The translations under genes were made by a program, and so were the position numbers. From IMG/VR virus record IMGVR_UViG_3300035070_002934, positions 1 through 52,271 of that record: a stretch of 52,271 nt of DNA. One strand, 5' to 3'. Below, piece after piece: positions 6,017-18,000 of the stretch (within the stretch, counting starts at the first letter, position 1; each line of letters begins with the position of its first letter). Under the pieces are notes generated by a model. It made no database searches. It saw only the letters and a program-made list of their open reading frames with translations, and was not told the origin of the DNA. Origin of the DNA: a virus.

Positions 6017-9000
6017 AAAACCTCGTCCGTCAATTCGGCATACTTCTTGGCAATAGCATTACGCTTTTCAATGAGTCCGTCCATCTTCTCGCGCTTGGCC
6101 TCTGCCGTAATGATTCTATTGCGGCTGAGTTGATCCATTTGCTTTCTGATATCGCCAAGCTGGTTTCTTGCCTTGCCTAACTGCCTACGGTAGCGCAGTT
6201 TTTCCAGGTTATCAGCCCTCAATTCTTCCGCCTCTTCTGTGCGGCCTTCTTTCTTGAATGAGTTGATTGTCCTGAAAACCTGATCTATTTCAGACCATCT
6301 ATCGAAAACGTCAGTGGTGTATTGCGTGGACTTGTTGGTATCTCCACGATAGAGTGCTTTAATAACAGGCAGGTCTTCCAGTTTCCATTCTGGTTTATCT
6401 GCTCGCCCGGTCGCATAGTCTGCGAACATATCCGCAATACCAAGCGCATACATACCCATTGTTCCCAGGTAGCCATTCAGCAAGTGCTCTAGCTTCTTGG
6501 GTGAGTACCCAGTCCATTCGCCAAGCACGCGCATAGTCATACTGGTGTTTTCGTCGTACCTGGCGGATTCGATCTTGCCTTCATCGCTCATACCCTCAAT
6601 AGGCTGATCAAAGAAAAACTTACGGTTAGCCACGCTTTCAATTATCGGCATAGCGAATTGTGGCGTAGGATTGATAGCCATGGTTTCCCATAAGTTATGT
6701 TTGATCGACCACAACAATTTTTCGGCGTCTTGTGTACCTGTCAGTGTGTGCGTCAGCCTTTCGGGAATAGTCCCGAACACAATACCAATCTCAAACGGCT
6801 TGGGCAGTCTGTAATGATCATCACCTAGCCAGAAATGCCAGTTTGCATCCTTATCCCAATCAGGAAGCTCCTGATATCTCTCGTCGTCATCATTGAGCAT
6901 GGCTAGTGCAAACGAGAACAAAGCCAACTTGAAACCAGCCTCAACAAGTACCCGCTTAGGGTTCTCATGCGCCGCCCTGACAAGCTTTGACATACCCTGA
7001 AGTCTAGCATTCATAAATGGTACAAGGTCTATCATGTACTGCATCATGGCGAAATTACCGCGCAATGAGTAGTCCATTAAATCCTTAGATTCAAAAGCCG
7101 CCTGCAAGATTGATTTGCCGCTTTTCTTTGCCGCCTTGTATGTTGCCAGTCTGTTAGCATTCTCCACCTTGTCGCCTAGTTCGCGGTACTTCTGCCATCC
7201 TTGTTTTATCGCATCAAGCCCTTTCGCTGGCGTATCCAACAATGACGATTCGTAGGCATGTAGCGCACGAGGTGAAAGCCCTTTCTTCTCTAACGCTCGC
7301 CTAATGATTTGCGCCGAGGCTTCCGGGTCTGTGCCGTGAACATAGCCACCTTGGAACGATGCCCCGGCAAACATTAGCTCTCGGTAGTCGGGGTCTTCTC
7401 TTAAGGCATCCTTCAAGCCCTTAATGCTATCCACGCCAAGCTTAAATCCGTCCGGGTTGATTGCCCAGGCGTGAGCGGCATCTCGAATAAAGTTCCTAAG
7501 AATAAAATCAGGCGAAGAGGTTATCCCGGTTGTTAACAGGCGCTTCATGTAACGCCCAACCTTTGTCACTGGATCATGAAAGCCAGGGTGTGAAAGATGA
7601 GTTATGGCGCGAAGCAATGCCGGGTCGTTAACCTTGTAATACTCCGGTTTTCCGTCACGCTGAATACGAATGATATTCTTGTCAGACTTCTTGCCAACAA
7701 AGTCTACTGAATTTTCGCCTGCAACTTCTTCCAGGTAATCAGAGCCAGCGAGGTTATCAACCGTTTTAACTAGGGCGCTATTCTTCATCGAAGCATCGGC
7801 CAGCTTCATCCAGTTTGCAAGGATGTTTTCTAGTAGATCGTTTGTTGCTTGTCCGCCGCCTTTTAATTGCTTAATACCAGAGGTCTGGTGTGATAACCCC
7901 TTGCTGGTTCTCGGTGCGAGAAGTGAAACATTTCCCGCTTCATCTTCAATTTCACGATAAAAAGGAATATACCAATCAGACTCCCATTTGGCGCGGGACT
8001 CAGCAGAAATAAGGCCAGACTCTTGCGCCATATCAAGCATGGCTTTGTTGAGTTTTTTATATTCCCTATGGATTTCTTTGAATAGAGCCTCTTTGCCTTT
8101 AGCTCTCGACTTCAAATCATCGATATCGGCTTGAGTAAGGTTGTTCTCCCTCCCTTGCGCCATCAACTCTTCTGCCCGGTGAGCGCCAACCCAAGCAAGG
8201 TAACTATGAAGATCTTTCCCGGCTTTGCCAAGGATATCAAGCAAGCCTTGTGTGCCTTCCTTGTATTGCAGCGCACCGTCTTTCCACTTGGGCGCGCCGT
8301 AGTGAAGTATGGCGTGCATAACGTCAGCGATACCCGTTGCCAGCCTCGCGCCAATGTAGCCTCTATTCTCGGCACCAGACACACCTACCGCCTTTTCCGC
8401 CCGATCAATACCGATCAGACCATCAAACATACCCTCATAGGCGCGATGCTTGAACATAGACCATAATGATTTTTCATTTTCTGCGGCAACGACCTTGTTG
8501 ATTGCCTCGGATAGCTTGGCCTTCCTCTTGGCGCCAAGACCGAACTTGTTTAGGGCTTCGTCTGTTTTTGCTGATCTCAGGGAAAACATAGGCCCGGAGT
8601 CATCAACGTCCATCAGAGGAATATCTGTGTAATCAACATAGTTTTCTGACAATCGCTTATCGGACGCCTTGCTATTTGTTCGTGTGTTTCTTTCATCGCC
8701 ATCACCTACATTAAAAATAACTTCACTATTATTGCTATAGTTCTTAGGACCTTTCCCTTCTACGGCCAATCTCGCATTTTTTAACACCAACAACAATTCA
8801 TTGGTATCAACATCAGCTAACTTTAAAAATCCCCGGTCACGCAAAAACTGCCGGATCTTTCCTATTAGCTCCTTGAAGGCTCGCTTAATTCCTGGCTTAT
8901 TGCTTTGAGCAAGGTGCGCAAGCAACTCGTCCATCATGATTTGGATCTTTGCTTCCGTCGGCTGCTTCGCCAGCCCTTCGGCATAAGCTTTCAGGTCAAT

Positions 9001-12000
9001 ACCATTCTTCTGTGCAATCTCATTAAAGCCGCGAGCTCCACCAATGGCGTAAAACAGGCGCATCAATTCACGGCCTACGTTCTCGCCAAGCAGTTTTCTT
9101 ATGCCATAATGTCCATAACCTTCGTGGAAAATAGCTTCTTCGACTTCAAGCGCGCTCATCAGGTTCTCTCTAACAAGGTAGATCTTTCCTTCATGAAATA
9201 CGCCATTTATCTCATTCCTGCCTGCGCCATACTCCTTTGCCTGGCTCTTTATCGCCGACGGAAGATCATCAAACGACTCGACCAAAACGATGTTATCCCG
9301 CCCTTTACTCCAACTGGCTGTGATACGGTCGATAATTTCATTTGCTTTCGCAGAAGTGATGGCAGCACCCTTTCTGGCAGCGGTGATTTTCGGGTTGATG
9401 GAAAACAAAGTCGATGATTCAAGGAAGCTAATATCTTGCAGTTCCACACCATCCGGTTTATGCCTAACGCCTTTGACCTCTATATTTGCCTGCTTGTCTT
9501 TTTCTGCGTAAACGTGAACATACTCACCGGAGTTTATGTTCCGCGATGGATAAACGTCATAAAACAGATTCCCATTCTTTACTTTCATTCCTAGAGTTTT
9601 ATATGTTTCACCTTCAAACATTAATTCTATGGAATCTTCTCTTTTTGATTTTCCTGAACTCTTAACATTTCTTTTTCGCTCGCGCTCGATGTACTTGTTA
9701 GCCTGCGTACTGCGCCTTTGATCTTCTTTCGCATCAGCGACTTCCACTTCCACCGCTAACCAATCATTAAAACTGCGCTCTTCCTCAAGACGATCCTTTT
9801 CTTTGTGTGCGCTTTTCGATACCACTTTCTTGGCTTCAGCGTAAGCATTCTTTTCAGCTTCAATGGCCTGCAATGTTTCAGATATAACAGATGATTTTGC
9901 TCTTTCCGCAACAAGCGGATTTAGCTTGTTTAGCAAATCTTCTGATCCAATAAATGTCGCCATAGCTGGTTTTTCATAGCTATATATCGGCGTCCGACCA
10001 TGAAGATAAGTTATTTCAATATCATAGACAGTCTTGTCCTTGTCGCTGTAAAACGCATTCCTAGAAACATCCACTTCGAGGCTTGAGTTTTCCCCCAGGG
10101 CAATTGATCCACTCCATGAATTGACCTTAGCGTTAATCGCCTCCATTGCTGGCACGACAACCCTTTCATTCAGCAACTTCGTGTAATCGTGCGTTATTGC
10201 GTGGATTTTTGGCCTAATTGGTCTAACTGGCTTCTTGGCTCCCTTTTTTGCCTCATCACTTAACGCCTCATAGGATTCAAAAGCGGTTTCAAAAGCTGAT
10301 AATTCCTTCTCGAATTTTTTATTTTGCTCACTTACTGCCGCATCAAGTGATTGCATGTCAAATTCTGTAACGCTGAACTTATCAGCAGCCTCTTTACGGG
10401 CATACAATCGCGCCAAGTATTCATCATGGTTTTCTATGACTCTTTCGGCTCCGCTTCGGCTTGAACTTGCCGCATAGTAGTCCGTTTGCGCTTCAACCAA
10501 CCGAGCATCCGATTGCAACTTATGCTTATATATTGGATTGCCTGTAGAGGAAGCCTTAAATTCTGCATAACTATCCGCATCCCCCCCTTCATCATCCACA
10601 TATTCATCAAGACCACCAGAACGGAATTGTTCTATTGCTGCCGCTTTTCTTTCCAATATCTGCCACATAACGGGATCTGATGACCCTTGTGTCGCGTAGG
10701 CAACAATCTCAACCTCAAACCCTTCAGGATCACGGGTATACAGGTCGTTACCCTGACGAATGATCCGGCCTTCACGTTGCTCCATGTCGCTAGGCCGCCA
10801 GGGTGCATCCATGTGATGTAATGCAACCAATCGCTTCTGTGCATTGGTCCCAGCCCCCATCTTAGCGGACGAGCCAATTAATACGCGCACATCCCCGGAG
10901 TTCACTTGATCGAATAGCGCCTTTTTCTTATCAACAGAGTCATAATCATGGATAAACGCTATCTCATTCTCAGGGACCCCCGCTTCCATAAGCGATGCTT
11001 TAAGATCATCGTAAACACTAAAGCCCGTATCTGCCGTTAATACAGAAGACTCTAAACTGGATATCATGTCTTGTAGCGCCTCTTCCTGCGAGGCGTCTAT
11101 ATCTCCTGATTGCTGCGCCTTTTCTATCCGCGACACAATATCTTGCAATACTTTTGAGTAGGCATCCTCGTCATAGAAAGCGATACGTTCATTAACCAGT
11201 TTGGTCGCCGCTGCATCTGACATAGCCATTGACGCTAAAGCCTTTAACTCTTTTTTGACGGAGCCTTTTGCATACTTAGCAGGCGTTCCCATGTCACTAA
11301 ATACAAGTTGAGCACCTTTATCATTTTGCCATTGGTCATAAATCCGTTTGATATTCTTTGCTGCTCGTGCAACTTTCCCAGTAGGATCTCTGCGTGATGC
11401 AGGATCAACTAGCCGGATATCAAGCGAAGCCTTGCGAGCGTCAGACAAAACCCATAGAGGGTTATCAATGCTCGCGTATTCTTTTCGCTCTTGCCGCCCT
11501 TTGATCGCCTCAATTGCTGACATTCTAGCTATAAGGTAATCGTTGTACTCTCTCTGTGTTTCGGTTGCTGGCGCTAAATCCAATCTGCGCTGACCACCCT
11601 TTACTTTCGGTATAGGAAAAGCGGTAGAGTCGTTCGTTTTATTCTTCTCGTTCTTCTCTGCGGTATCTTCTGCAAAAATGTTCACCATATCCGCTCTGGT
11701 TATGACATCTGCAAATTGCCGATACTTTACCGACAACTCTTGCATGTTACTTAAACCTTTGAGAACCACCCGCTCTTTAACTGAACCCGTTGGCGTATAT
11801 TCGAGAGCCGTTTCAGTATTTAGAAATGAGCCAGCAAAAGCGTCATAGTGAGAGATAGATCCGTCTTTTAGTACGTCATAGCCGAGGTAATACATCATGG
11901 TATAAACCTCGACAAGACTGTTACTAATCGGCGTCCCAGTCATAAAGGTCACGCCGCCATTATCCAAACCTTGAACTACCCTTGTCTTGGTTAATAGATC

Positions 12001-15000
12001 AAGCGCCTTTTCAGAACCTTTAGGATCATTCATGCCAACAACACGATCACTACTTGTTGAGTAAGTCAGGTTCTTGAATTCATGCGCCTCATCGACAACC
12101 AGGTAATCAACGCCTAGATCAGAGAAATCAAAGCCTATAGCATCGTGCGAAGATTCTATCGCCTTTTTCTTCTTCTCTATCTTATCCACCATGCTAGAAA
12201 TGGAATCTTCAATCTGCTTGGTTGAAGACCCTCTTCGGCCTGATTCTTTTGCTTGAGACTTTGCCTCTTCCAAAGCCGCCCGAAGCTCAGATATCTTTTC
12301 ATTTACAACAGCCGCGAAGGAGTCAAGGCTATTCGGCAAGTAGCGCAAATGGGAATGACCGATGATCACAGCATCATAATCACCCGTAGCAATCCGAGAG
12401 AAGAATTGCTTTCTATGTGCAGGTTTCATCTGCTTTTCAGTCGCGGTAAGAATGTTCGCGCCAGGATATAGTTCATAGAAGTCGGCAGTGAATGCGCCGA
12501 TAATATGGTTAGGCACAACCACCATTGGCTTCTTGCTCAAGCCGAGGCGTTTACGCTGCATTATCCCGCTGATGGATGTAAATGTTTTTCCAGCACCTAC
12601 CGTATGATCCAGCAAAACATTTTTGCTCTGAACCATTCGTAGTGCGCCATCTAACTGCGTCTTACGCATTTCAATAGTGGGGTTCTGTCCAACAGGTGTA
12701 AAATAAAGCCGCCCGTTAAATTTGCGCTCGATATGCGTATTCACGCGCTCGTTAAAGTTTTTGGCGATTCTATCCATTATAGAACTGTTATTGCTCGCCC
12801 AGGTGTTGAATACCTGCGCCATCTTGTTCACCAAGACATTTACCTGCTTTGTTCCCTCTTCATGCTTTACCTGATTACCGTTACCATCCTTAGTGTATAT
12901 AACCAAGGATTTACCCGCCGCCGCCGCTTCGAATAACTCAGGGATACCCTTGTAATCGTTTTTGAACTGCGCTCCAATTTCGGTATTGGACGATCCATTT
13001 ACCGTTGCAATTCGCACCGTTCCAAGTTGACGATTAACATTAACCTTTGCCTTAATGCCTACGTCCTGTAAAAACTGCTCGAATACTTCCGCATCCATCC
13101 AAGACGCACGAACAGAAGCCTTTATTTTATTAACGGGCTTATCTTTTGGCAGCACACTCTTCAACAGCTTTTCGTTAACAACGAGGCCAGCATCTTTTGC
13201 TTCATGGTATTTGCGCTTAACATTGCCAGACAAATAGTCGTCAATAAACACAAGCTCATCTATTGCAGGATCTTTTAACAAATATGGCCTGTTGCCCTTT
13301 GTTAGTGATTCACGCGCTTGTAGCTTTGAAACTCCAAGCAACTTAGCAATGTAACCAATGTCAACCTTGCCATGTTCGCGAATCGAATAATTCACCGCAT
13401 CATGGATATCCGAAGCCTTTGTCGGTTTCTTGTATGGCTGCATCATCCGTTGTGAAAATATCTTATGCTTTTTCACGTTGCCTTTTTTATCAACGCTATC
13501 AAGGCCAGATTCAATGCTGATATCGTCACGCAGAAGATTAAGACTTGCAGATATAGAGGCAGGCTTGTTCTTACTGCCATACGTTTTAGCAAACGCATCA
13601 TATTGCTTATTTAGCCTTGCCCTAAACTGCTCAATCGTTCCGAGATCCTGTTTCTCTGCGCGAATTAAAGATAATGCGGTATTTCTAATGGCTAAAAGGT
13701 CTTTCAGCTTGTTGTATTTGTCGCCAAGTGACGATGAGGCTATGCCGCTATCAAGCTCACGCTCCAAAGTGGCTTTCGATATTTCACGCTTACTATATGC
13801 CTGGATAGCTTTAAAAGGTTTTGATGTGTACCCAGACTTTAACGCGCCACCATTGTTCGTTAAATTTTCCCTGAAAGCTGTCTCGAATGCCGTTTCATCA
13901 TTGAGTAATTTGTCTCTCAGTTCCGCAAGTAATTCGCCGTTGGCCGTCCATGGTGTAGAAGGCGTCACTTCAACAATGCTTGCGCCAAGCTCTGTATCAT
14001 CCCCTCGCATCTGAATCTTGCCGTCTGCATCAAGCATCATGCCACCAATAGGCAAAGAACTTTCTGAAAGCAACACCTCGCCTGCGAGAGAGTCCTTTAT
14101 CTCATCTGTTAACGCAAGGTTATAACCTTTAGCCATTTCCTTTAATGCAATAGACACCGCCGAACGAATATCACCATATTCTTCTGTTGGATGAACCGTT
14201 AACTCTTCCTTTCCAGCCCTTAATGTCCCATCATTCGCTAATCGCCCAAGGATGTTTTGTGGATTGCTTTCAAAGTATTTATTAATCCTGATACCATCAA
14301 TGTTGCCGTTAACATCCGTCCAAACAGTATTGCTCGACTTCTCGCCATTCTTTAATTTGCGGAATACAACGATATCGGTAGTAACTTCCGTCCCGGCATT
14401 GGATTTAAACGCCGTATTTGGTAGTCGGACAGCGCCAACGAAATCTACAACACTGGACAAATTGCGGTGATTTTCGTTTAAGGTATCTAAGAATCGATGG
14501 GTAACGACCATCATCATCAAGCCGTCTTCATGCAACAGTTTGGCGCTTTTCGCAATCATATAATTGTGAATGCGTAAACCTGAAATATCCGGGTTCCTTT
14601 CATCTGTGATTGTTTCACTTCCGAAAGGCGGATTACCAATCGCCAACGAAAAGACATTGCTCTTAAATGGTGTATCCTGGAATCCTCGCACCTGGATATT
14701 CGCGTCATCATAGATCAGCTTTGCTATATTCCCTGTTACCGTATCCAGTTCTGAAGCCGACCACTTGGATTTTTCGCGCATAGCAGAAGGTTGCCAGCCG
14801 ATAAAATTCCCTGAACCGACCGAAGGCTCGACAACATTCATGGCCGAACCACCAAGACCGAACGCCTCAACGCCCTGCCACATAGCCTTCACTATTTCTT
14901 TTGAAGTGTAAAACGCCGTCCTGGTAGAAGATCGAGCATTGTTATATTCAGTTGGAGTTAAAAGCGCCTTTAACTCTGTGTGCGCTTCTTGTGCAAACTT

Positions 15001-18000
15001 CTTTTTCGTAGTGTGGTCGAATACGAAAGACAGACCACCCCATCCAACGTATTTCGCTAGAACATTCTTTTCATCGGTTGTCGCATAACGGCCACTGGAT
15101 TGAATCTCTTTCATTAGCCTGATTGCGGCCAAGTTTGCATCAACCCTTTGTTTATCAGTTCCGTTTGCAATCCCTTCAATGTTTTCTAAAGAAAAGCCTG
15201 GTGCTTCAGGATTATTCGTATTGCTTCGCTCTGAGCTGTCGCTTTCCCCGCTCCCGATGCCATCAATACTTCCATTTCGTCCATCACCATCGCTGCCAGG
15301 GCTTTTGTCTCCCTCTCCAATTCCGTCTGCCCCATCTTCGCGTATCTCCCCTGATCCGCCACGCTGCTCTTCACTATTTCCTGTATTGATTTGATTGTCA
15401 TCTGCCGATTCCTCTAATTGACCATTTCTGATATCTTGCGCAAACCTTACTATGTAGGGTTTCACGCCTACCCCGAAATTGTCAAGAATCGCTCGAATAA
15501 GATCTTTCAAATCTTTTCCTGCCGCCTGAAAATCTCTAAGCATGGAAACAAAGTGAGGCTTGGCTTTTTCGTAAGTTTGCTCGTCAAAAGTAAGGCCGCT
15601 TGATAGTGTGCCTTTCCCTCCAAACAATTCAGCTAGGCCATTGATCGCGTTCATTCCTGCCTTGCTGACATTAACGCCCATGCTCTTGGCTATTTCAGCC
15701 GCCGCTCTTTCTTTGTCTGATTCAGAAGGTGCAGACTCTAACTTTTCGGCTTTTGTTTTTCTTGGTGTTAGCTTGCGCTTGCCGCCTTCTTTTTTGCTTG
15801 AAGGCTTACGCTCTTTGACAGGCTTTGTGTTGTCTACAGGATTTGACTCGTTAGCGACTTCATCTATTAGAGCCAGTAGATCATCATCTGACATAGCGGC
15901 CATTTGCTCTGCTAGTCCAGTATTTTGGCTTTCAGCTTGGTCGCTTTTTGGTGTAGCTTGGTCACTTTTGCCAAGTAAATCAGCTAATTTGTCCCTAACT
16001 GAACTTTCCCTACTCTTCGGAAACATCCATCCTTGCTGTCTTGAATGCCACTTCCCGCCAGCGGCCTTTATCCTGTCCTTATGCGTTCTAGTGTCACCCT
16101 TAACTAGAATTGCCTTATCAGATATTTCCTCGATGTATAACGGGCTGTCAGATTCAATAACCGCATCCTGAAGTGCATCTTTCGGTTTCTTGGCTTGATC
16201 ACTCTCTGACTTCTGCCCTTCAGCCCTCCTTATCCGGTGCGCCTCTCTAAACTCGATAGCATGCTTGTTGCCAATCTCGCTCATCATCATGATGTAATCG
16301 TAGCCGACAGGTGAGTTTGTAATCTCTTTGATAACCCGCTCTTCTGTGCCGTGCTTTGCCGCCAGATCTGATATTTCGCTGTCTGTTAATCTGCGGCCAT
16401 GCTTAATGGTTATCTCTGCAATATCGCGTGCTATTTCCTTTTTTGAACTAGCTTCAACATTAGCCCTGAGCAGTGCTGATATCTTGGAGTTCTCAGGATC
16501 ATAAGCTTTTTCACTCTTTGGCTTTGGCTTTGGCTTGACCTTTGGCTCTTTTGGTTTCGACTCTTCATTTCTCGCTTCCATTTCAAATGGAGTCGAGGAA
16601 TTGTCCTCCTGCTGTCCCTTGCTCTCTGTTTTTGATTCTGGTGTATCAGCAAAAATATCCGTCTGACCATTCGCCATAGCGATATCAGCGGCGCTATCGG
16701 AACCAGACAAGGTGAAACTATCCACCTCTTTGTCGGCATCGATGCGTGCTTCTTCTTGCGCCTTGGCTTCGGCTTCTGCCTGGTTAGCTTTGGTAGCTTC
16801 GGCCTCTTGTTGCGCTAATGATTCTTCGGTTTGCGTTTCAAGCTGGAAGTCTTGCCCCGATACTTCGCTTTGAATTTCGCGCAATAGATCCGGGTGCTTA
16901 TGCCACTCTTCATACCTTTCCGCTTCTGCCGTCAATTCGGCAATGCGCCTCTTCAGGCTTTCAGGATCTTTAACGTCCACGCCTTCTTGCTTGGCCAGCT
17001 TTGGATTCTTAGCCGCACCTTTGACAGCGGCAATACGCTCTTTTATTTGTCTCTGCTTTGAAGAGGCGGCCTTAGCCATTGCCTCGGCTTGTTTCATGGC
17101 AGAGTCATCAAAGCCAAACAAATCACCCTCTTGTGTCATGTCTGGTTTGCTTTTCAGCGTCTTGGCGGCACGAATCATATTGACTGCTACCGACTGCGTC
17201 TTGCCATCCTGAATGGCCTTTAAGCCTATTGCCTGGTAAGCCTCATCTTTCGGCGCTACTCGGGTAATGGCTTCTGCCGCTGCCTCGGTGATTTGATCGT
17301 TACGAAGGGCGGTAACGAGGCTATCACTTCCCTCTTTTGCGATGGTGTAAGCCCTTCGCCCCAATTGGCGAGAGGTGATTCCGAGCTTTTCACTTTCTTG
17401 TTCGGTGATTCCTGATGATCGGAAGAATTCGACATAATCTTTTACGCTCCCTTGGTTGTCTCTAATGTTCAATATAGCATCAAGCGCTTTACCATGATCT
17501 GCGGTGAATCCGTCAGCTTCATAGTGCAATTGTGCGGGAATGTCTTTCTGATTGCTACGCTTGGCAAGGTCGAACCTGTGACGACCTGTCAGGATCTCTT
17601 TCTTGCCATTCTTTCTCACCCACACCTGAATGGGGGCCATGCCCACTTCATCATACTCGCCGCGCAACTGTTCAACCACGCCATCTTTACTAGCACCGGA
17701 TTTGAACTGTGGCACATCCTCAGACAATGTTAGCTCGTCCAGATTAACCCTGGCCTGTTTGCGCTTGGGATCAAACGATTGGCCGCTATCAGTGCTCTCG
17801 TTGTCCAGTTTAGCTACTTTGGCCTTTTCCATTGGCGGCGGCAAGGCTAGTCTTTCCCTGTCATTCCTGCGGGTAATAAGAGGCTTGTCTTCTTTGCCTA
17901 TCCAGTTGTCGGGACCACCTAGTTCCGGGTCGCCCTGTTGTCCGTCAATGAAGGGACGATCAAGGCGCAATCGGTCAATGCCTAGCTGCGGATCTTTCTC